Source: Azophilus sp965220835 (GTDB taxonomy: Bacteria; Pseudomonadota; Gammaproteobacteria; Pseudomonadales; Azotimanducaceae). Taken from it: a DNA stretch of 64,000 nucleotides. Where the stretch lies: contig OZ244842.1 of NCBI GenBank assembly GCA_965220835.1, positions 3,038,001 to 3,102,000 of the forward strand, written 5' to 3'. Position 1 is the stretch's first letter; each line of letters begins with the position of its first letter. Below are positions 59,807-64,000 of the stretch, one piece after another. Position numbers and translations under genes: made by a program. The notes beneath the pieces were generated by a model. The model ran no database searches and was not told where the DNA came from. It saw nothing but the letters and a program-made list of their open reading frames with translations.

Positions 59807-61044
59807 TGTTCCGGCTCAGAAACATTTCGGAACTTTCTCCCCGGCGGCTTAGGCCCGTGAACTGAGTGGATGGGGAGGGTGGCGCCGGTCCTTGAGCGGA
59901 GGGAGCCGTAGGCGACCGCAGCTCAAGGACCGGCGGCGCGCTGACGCGCGCCGCCGACTCAGGCATGCTTGATTCACCCAATGAACAAGGAGCCTGAGCA
60001 TGAGACTGTTGCACGCCTGCCCACCTTCCTGCAAGCGCCTGCGCGTGGACGACACCGAGTCCATCCGCGCCCAGCAGCGCCACCGTGTCCTCGAACTGGT
60101 CGACGAGATGGTCGAGGGCGGCATGCGCCGCGGCGACGCCCTGGACACCGTCGGCCTCGCCAAAAGCACCTACTACGACTGGCGCAGGGCCTTCCGCGGA
60201 GGCGGCTTGCGCGCCCTCGAGCCGAGGAGCACGCGTCCCCGCAGCGTCCGACGGCGGCGCTGGACGGACGCCGACGACCAAGCCGTGCTCAAGCTGCGGG
60301 CGAGGCACCCCTACATGGGCAAGGCCAGGCTGCGGGCGATGCTGGCCAGGGACGGCGTCCGCCTGTCCGTGTCCACCGTCGGGCGCATCATCAGCAGGGC
60401 CATCGCCGACGGCCGGATCCGGCCCGCGGCCTCGTGCGAAGGGCGCCTCAAGCCCAAGCGCCGCCGGTCCTTCAACGGCGCCTGGGCGCAGCGCTGGAGG
60501 CAAGGCGACAGGGCCCAGGCCCCCGGCCACATGGTCCAGATCGACCACATGACCTACAGCAGGGACGGCCGGACCCTCAAGGAGTTCCGGGCCGTCTGCC
60601 CGGTCTCCAGGTTCATGGCCAGCCGGGTCTTCTCCCGCGCCACCGCCGGCAACGCCAAGCGCTTCCTGGCCGCCGTGGCCGAGGCCATGCCGTTCCCGGT
60701 CGCCTCCATACAGGTCGACGGCGGCAGCGAGTTCATGGGGGACTTCGAGCGCGCCTGCGAGGCGATGCGCCTCCCCCTCCACGTCCTGCCGCCCAGACAG
60801 CCCCAGTGGAACGGGTGCGTCGAGCGGGCCAACCGCTCCGCCCGAATCGAGTTCTGGAACCTCTACGACGGCCCCCTCACCGTCGCCGACGTCGCGCCCA
60901 GGCTCGCCGAGCACGAGTTCTTCCACAACTACCGGCGGCCGCACTGGGCGCTGGATTGCCAAACGCCGAACGAGTACCTTGTCGGAATCGAGGATGCTGC
61001 CTGATCCGGCAGGCCCAAATTCCGAAAGGTCCTGAACCGCTACA
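59807..61044 (+). mobile_element. IS481-type insertion sequence, copy 2 (1238 bp)
   Basis: The same ends and the same length as the copy at 44145-45382, flanked by the 5-bp duplication CGGGC (59802-59806 and 61045-61049). I saw no differences between copies where compared, so transposition was recent. It splits an XRE antitoxin gene. Confidence 0.93.
60000..61004 (+). CDS. IS481-family DDE transposase, copy 2
   Basis: A 334-residue protein identical in sequence to the transposase at 44338-45342, with the same helix-turn-helix and DDE motifs (QIDHMT, QVDGGSEF, VERANRS). It begins 193 bases inside the left end of the element. It is intact. Confidence 0.93.
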   Translation: MRLLHACPPSCKRLRVDDTESIRAQQRHRVLELVDEMVEGGMRRGDALDTVGLAKSTYYDWRRAFRGGGLRALEPRSTRPRSVRRRRWTDADDQAVLKLRARHPYMGKARLRAMLARDGVRLSVSTVGRIISRAIADGRIRPAASCEGRLKPKRRRSFNGAWAQRWRQGDRAQAPGHMVQIDHMTYSRDGRTLKEFRAVCPVSRFMASRVFSRATAGNAKRFLAAVAEAMPFPVASIQVDGGSEFMGDFERACEAMRLPLHVLPPRQPQWNGCVERANRSARIEFWNLYDGPLTVADVAPRLAEHEFFHNYRRPHWALDCQTPNEYLVGIEDAA

Positions 61045-61236
61045 CGGGCTTGGACCAGCGCCTCGAAGAGCGTATAATCATCGTCCACGCTGGCGTATTC
61101 CTTGCGGAACTCAGGGTCCTGCATTAAGCGTGCCTTCAGGGCATTTAGTTTCGTCATTTCGTCACCTGCCTTATCCGTTACCGCGCCTTCGCAAGCGCGA
61201 GGCCCACTAGCCGCATATGCTAAGGAACTGGGCTAG

Positions 61237-61828
61237 GTGTTGCGACTTCGCTGGTGGCTGTTGCGGTCCAGTGTCCGGGGCGAAGGCCCGAGGAAGGCCG
61301 CTGCCTCGCACGTGGCCAATCTATGGGGAAGGCGCTTCCACATGTACAAGGCTAGGCTGCGGGCGATGCTGGTCAAAGACGGTGTCCGCCTGTCCGTGTA
61401 CACCGTCAGGCGCATCCTCAGCAAGGCCATCGCCAAAGGCCGGATCAAGCCCGCGGCCTTCTGCGAAGGGCGCCTCAAGCCCAAGCGCCGCCGGCCCTTG
61501 ATCGGCGCCTCGGCACAGCGCCGGATACTCGGCGACAGGGCCTGGGGCCTCGGCCAGATCGTCCAGGTCGACCACATGACCTAGAGCAAGGACGGCCGGA
61601 CCCTCAAGGGAGGTTCCGGCGGACTCTTCGAGTGCGGCCGTCTCCCCGTCTTCAAGTTCGTGGCCGGCCGCGTCTTCTCCCGCGCCACCGCCGGCAGAAC
61701 GCCGCGGGCTAACGCCCCGGACACTTGCTGGGCGCTGGATTGCCGCACGCCGAACGAGCACCTTGTCGGGGTCGAGGATGCTACCTGATCCGGCGGGCCG
61801 AAATTCCGAAACGTCGTGAACCTCTACA
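61237..61828 (+). mobile_element. Decayed relative of the IS481-type element
   Basis: The stretch YKARLRAMLVKDGVRLSVYT followed by SKAIAKGRIKPAAFCEGRLKPKRRRP parallels residues about 100-165 of the intact transposase. It breaks at a TAG (61582-61584) after VDHMT, then continues in shifted frames with large deletions. The right end is recognisable: ...GAACCTCTACA ending at 61828, preceded by the same GCTGGATTGCC and GAGGATGCT blocks. The left end is degraded. An older insertion beside the newer copy 2. Confidence 0.8.
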
Positions 61829-61857
61829 TTTCCTTGAACCGGGCAACGCACAACTGC

Positions 61858-62382
61858 ATGATGGCCGCCGTGAACTTCACATCTGCGCAGAAAAAACTGG
61901 CTTGGTCCGTAAGCGCGCTGGCAACATTCACCGGATTGCTCGTCGACTTTCGAGGAGCAGCATCGCAGCTTGCATCCATATGGCCGATCTTGGAGGCGCT
62001 GTTGCCAATCATCTCCCTAGTCGGAACGGCCCTCGCTGTTCTATGGCTCGTTCAGATTGCATGGGCATGGTGGCGTCCTCGACGGAAAAGTGAGCGCTTG
62101 AAAGCCTTGGAATACCTGATCTTGCAACTGCTCCATGACCTTCCACGCGACTCGCATTACGCGACACTCGACGCGAAGCTGAACCTATGGACCGACACCG
62201 GCATTGACTTCGAGAAACTAGCGATTATCTTGAAAGAAGACTTCGATATTGAAACGCCAAGATCCAAGCAAATAGGAGATGTATTGGTCTATCTGCGTAA
62301 TCTCTTGCCCTTTGTCCGACGCGGGGAATTACGTCAAGCAAGAAATCTGGCTAGAAGGCTATCAAAGGCCGACGCACTCTGA
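61858..62382 (+). CDS. Small two-helix membrane protein, unknown function
   Basis: A 174-residue protein. Two hydrophobic segments (KLAWSVSALATFTGLLVDF and PILEALLPIISLVGTALAVLWLVQIAWAWW) are followed by a soluble Arg/Leu-rich domain with EYLILQLLHDLPRDSHYATLDAKLNLW. I do not recognise the family. The open frame starts at 61816 inside the IS remnant, and ATG 61858 is the first start outside it. The old insertion may have removed the native promoter or N-terminus. GC is lower than in the core genes, suggesting acquired DNA. Confidence 0.55.
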   Translation: MMAAVNFTSAQKKLAWSVSALATFTGLLVDFRGAASQLASIWPILEALLPIISLVGTALAVLWLVQIAWAWWRPRRKSERLKALEYLILQLLHDLPRDSHYATLDAKLNLWTDTGIDFEKLAIILKEDFDIETPRSKQIGDVLVYLRNLLPFVRRGELRQARNLARRLSKADAL

Positions 62383-62817
62383 GTTTGGAATTGCTGAATC
62401 CACCTCTTGCCGCCTTATCCGTTTGAGGCTTACGCATGCCATTAGAAGAGAAAGTCGTGGCTTGGTCTAAACCCCGCCCAAACTGGCAGCGTCTACTGGC
62501 ACTGGGCGGTAACCGGCCAAAACATTAAAGAAGACGCTTTGGACCAATTGGTAGATGCGATGGTGCAGAAACTTTTTTCACCCGTTTACCCGTCTAAGTG
62601 CTCACGGTATTGTTTAACCCCGCTTCCGATATGCCTACGCGAATTCGTACCAAAAGTAGTAATCCCCATAAACCAGAAAGTCGTCTGACTAGGAAACAAG
62701 ATGTGGTACTTTTTTGGGACAAGTCTTGCCGATCGGAAACAAAGTTCTTTTGATTGATCATTCGGTCTATGTGCTCATCACCGATCTACATTCGGATTGG
62801 GCTATCCTTAACTCCGA
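62383..62817. other. AT-rich interval without a convincing gene
   Basis: No supported gene. A short frame MPLEEKVVAWSKPRPNWQRL (62436-62528) with a GAGG upstream is possible. A stop-free stretch in another frame (VYWHWAVTGQNIKEDALDQL, about 62490-62610) looks coding-like and may be a gene remnant. The base composition is clearly lower in GC than the rest of the window. Confidence 0.4.
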
Positions 62818-64000
62818 CTACTTGCGAATCACGTCGTCCGGAAACATGAAGAATAGGCTGCGCTGATTCTTGAGTTTCAAGGTATCCGATTGACGGATTG
62901 TGCCCGGAGTACGGCGCTTACCGCCCGTCTCGGTAATCACATCGATGTCCGGATTCAACATGATCATCTCATGGATGTCATCGGTATGTGCTGGAGTTGC
63001 GCTGTAAGCGCTTGCGTAAAAATCACCCACGGGCATGGAATCGCCTGATTCGGCGATCAGCGATGGAATTTCATCGACCAGCGCGTTTCTAGCATTTTCG
63101 CGGGAATCAGCATCAAATAGGTACAATTGACCTTCCTTGCTCGGATCATAGGACAACATGCTTAGTCCAGGTCGGCCATAGTGGGCCTGGACGGCACTGT
63201 CTTTGTGAAGAATATCATTGTATACCTGCCGCGCGCGGTGCGAGTTTGCAAAGTGCATAAGCCAGTATTGCCACCCATTAGGATTGTTGATCGAGAAAGG
63301 GCTAACGTACGGTGCGCACTGCTTGAAATGCGAGTAGACGATGAGCTCCGCATCACCCAACCACTCTTTCTTGGTAATGAGGCGTTGTGAGTCGGCCCGC
63401 AATGCGTCCATCCTTGCTATAAGATCTTGATCGAATGCTAGATTGCCAAAGCCCTTGTTTGGAGAAAGAAAGGCCAGCAAGCTATTGATTGCAAAAGTGA
63501 GGAACACTTCAGCCGAGCGCCATCGGCTGATAATGTCTGCAACGACGCGACCAGTAACGGCAGCGTATCCACATTGGTCAAGGTTAAAAATGACATTTTG
63601 GCAGCGCGCGTTGTTAATTCTCCCAACAATAATATCAGTATAGAGGTCATTGAAATGACGATTGAAGTATTCAACTTCGACGCGAAGAAGCGGATTTTCT
63701 TTCTTGAGCCGAGCCAGAAGTGGCGCGATGTTGGACTTAAGCTGCTGTACTACCTCCTGATCTGCATCATTCAATATGAGAAGACACTCAATGGTGACGG
63801 GTTGTACATCTTTCGTCGCACGAAGCGCGTTGATCTCTGCTGAGGTCGTGGCCAATTCGTCCACGAACAGTAACGGCGAGCCATAGCTATCATCCGCATA
63901 TAGTCCACCGCCGGCGAATCCGTCCACGAGGATCAGCCGAAACTTTTGCTGGTGTGGAATCTGACAGCGCGTGATCAGGTAGTCGCGCAAATAATTTCGA
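62818..64000 (-). CDS. Three-Cys-motif partner protein TcmP-like, 5' end beyond window
   Basis: At least 394 residues, open to the window edge. FRLILVDGFAGGGLYADDSYGSPLL matches the TcmP signature (DxFAGxGxY...GSPL), a Rossmann-like start. IIVGRINNARCQNVIFNLDQCGYA and SVAEVFLTFAINSLLAFL-like segments follow the family's middle region. TcmP proteins occur with phage Gp37/Gp68 three-Cys-motif proteins in mobile and defence regions, and their activity is not firmly known. The first available start, TTG 63990, is too far in, since the frame continues to the edge. The low GC marks it as horizontally acquired. Confidence 0.75.
   Translation of the reverse strand, partial: RNYLRDYLITRCQIPHQQKFRLILVDGFAGGGLYADDSYGSPLLFVDELATTSAEINALRATKDVQPVTIECLLILNDADQEVVQQLKSNIAPLLARLKKENPLLRVEVEYFNRHFNDLYTDIIVGRINNARCQNVIFNLDQCGYAAVTGRVVADIISRWRSAEVFLTFAINSLLAFLSPNKGFGNLAFDQDLIARMDALRADSQRLITKKEWLGDAELIVYSHFKQCAPYVSPFSINNPNGWQYWLMHFANSHRARQVYNDILHKDSAVQAHYGRPGLSMLSYDPSKEGQLYLFDADSRENARNALVDEIPSLIAESGDSMPVGDFYASAYSATPAHTDDIHEMIMLNPDIDVITETGGKRRTPGTIRQSDTLKLKNQRSLFFMFPDDVIRK

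Larger units (their letters stand above)
59630..61157 (-). pseudogene. XRE-family antitoxin gene interrupted by the IS
   Basis: Removing the IS and one CGGGC copy restores a 94-codon gene on the minus strand. Codons from 61157 to 61045 give MTKLNALKARLMQDPEFRKE then YASVDDDYTLFEALVQAR. Continuation from 59806 gives TAAKLTQAQLAQRIGTTQSA, VARLEGGRVSPSVATLRR, YAEATGTWLTVGFVPTDG and a stop at 59630. The join is in frame. The product is a HigA-like antitoxin with a Cro/C1 helix-turn-helix. As it stands the protein would lose its DNA-binding half. The cognate toxin expected upstream is replaced by a decayed IS. Confidence 0.88.

Noticed and set aside
59451..61157. 568-residue minus-strand protein
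   Set aside because: It joins 38 antitoxin codons to antisense IS sequence. It is an interrupted gene, not a fusion protein.

Overview
The window is high-GC bacterial DNA with dense genes, short overlaps and many GTG/TTG starts. Several blocks keep gammaproteobacterial gene order: lptM-lysA-dapF-DUF484-xerC-yigB, torF-glnK-amtB next to yifB/comM, hemC-hemD-hemX-hemY beside an algR remnant and argH, a holD-like gene coupled to prfC, and trxA-rho. The organism is most likely an aerobic gammaproteobacterium. I cannot name a genus. I found no rRNA, tRNA or CRISPR array.

Region by region. 0-10 kb: msrQ, phhB, a short-chain dehydrogenase, a 3-ketosteroid-dehydrogenase-like flavoprotein, a SirB1-family protein, prfC with a holD-like gene, aroG, a secreted protein and a medium-chain reductase. 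10-17 kb: one tight minus-strand operon (MaoC, MaoC, CoA-transferase, HpcH/HpaI lyase, two SDRs, GST, P450) divergent from a TetR gene. 17.8-29 kb: a transporter-acyltransferase fusion, then the metabolic centrepiece. This is two giant overlapping genes for malonyl-CoA reductase (1216 aa) and propionyl-CoA synthase (1838 aa), the hallmark enzymes of the 3-hydroxypropionate bicycle. 29-33 kb: a ParDE-like pair, a glycosyltransferase and a carbamoyltransferase. 33-42 kb: trxA, rho, hemYXDC, a LytTR protein, argH and a phosphoesterase. 42.7-45.4 kb: an orphan AAA ATPase and an IS481-type element. 45-57 kb: lysine/peptidoglycan, chromosome-dimer and nitrogen-control genes. 57-64 kb: an accessory region with a MazEF-like pair, a gene fragment, an M28-like secreted protein, an XRE antitoxin gene split by a second copy of the IS, a decayed third IS copy, a small membrane protein and a TcmP-like gene cut by the window edge.

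How it fits together. MCR makes 3-hydroxypropionate from malonyl-CoA and PCS turns that into propionyl-CoA. The nearby hydratase/CoA-transferase/lyase operon has the enzyme classes needed for the second half of the bicycle (mesaconyl-CoA hydration, intramolecular CoA transfer, malyl/citramalyl-CoA cleavage). It could equally serve an itaconate- or mesaconate-type catabolic route.

The window is also rich in small repeats. One family has a composite palindrome (arms GGAGTTTCGC/GCGAAACTCC, often beside CGAACC-N3-GGTTCG) between genes and once inside a reading frame. Short tandem repeats occur inside three or four proteins. Regulatory highlights are an intrinsic terminator immediately before thrC, twin NtrC-type sites with a sigma-54-like promoter before torF-glnK-amtB, and a -10 box that would make argH leaderless.
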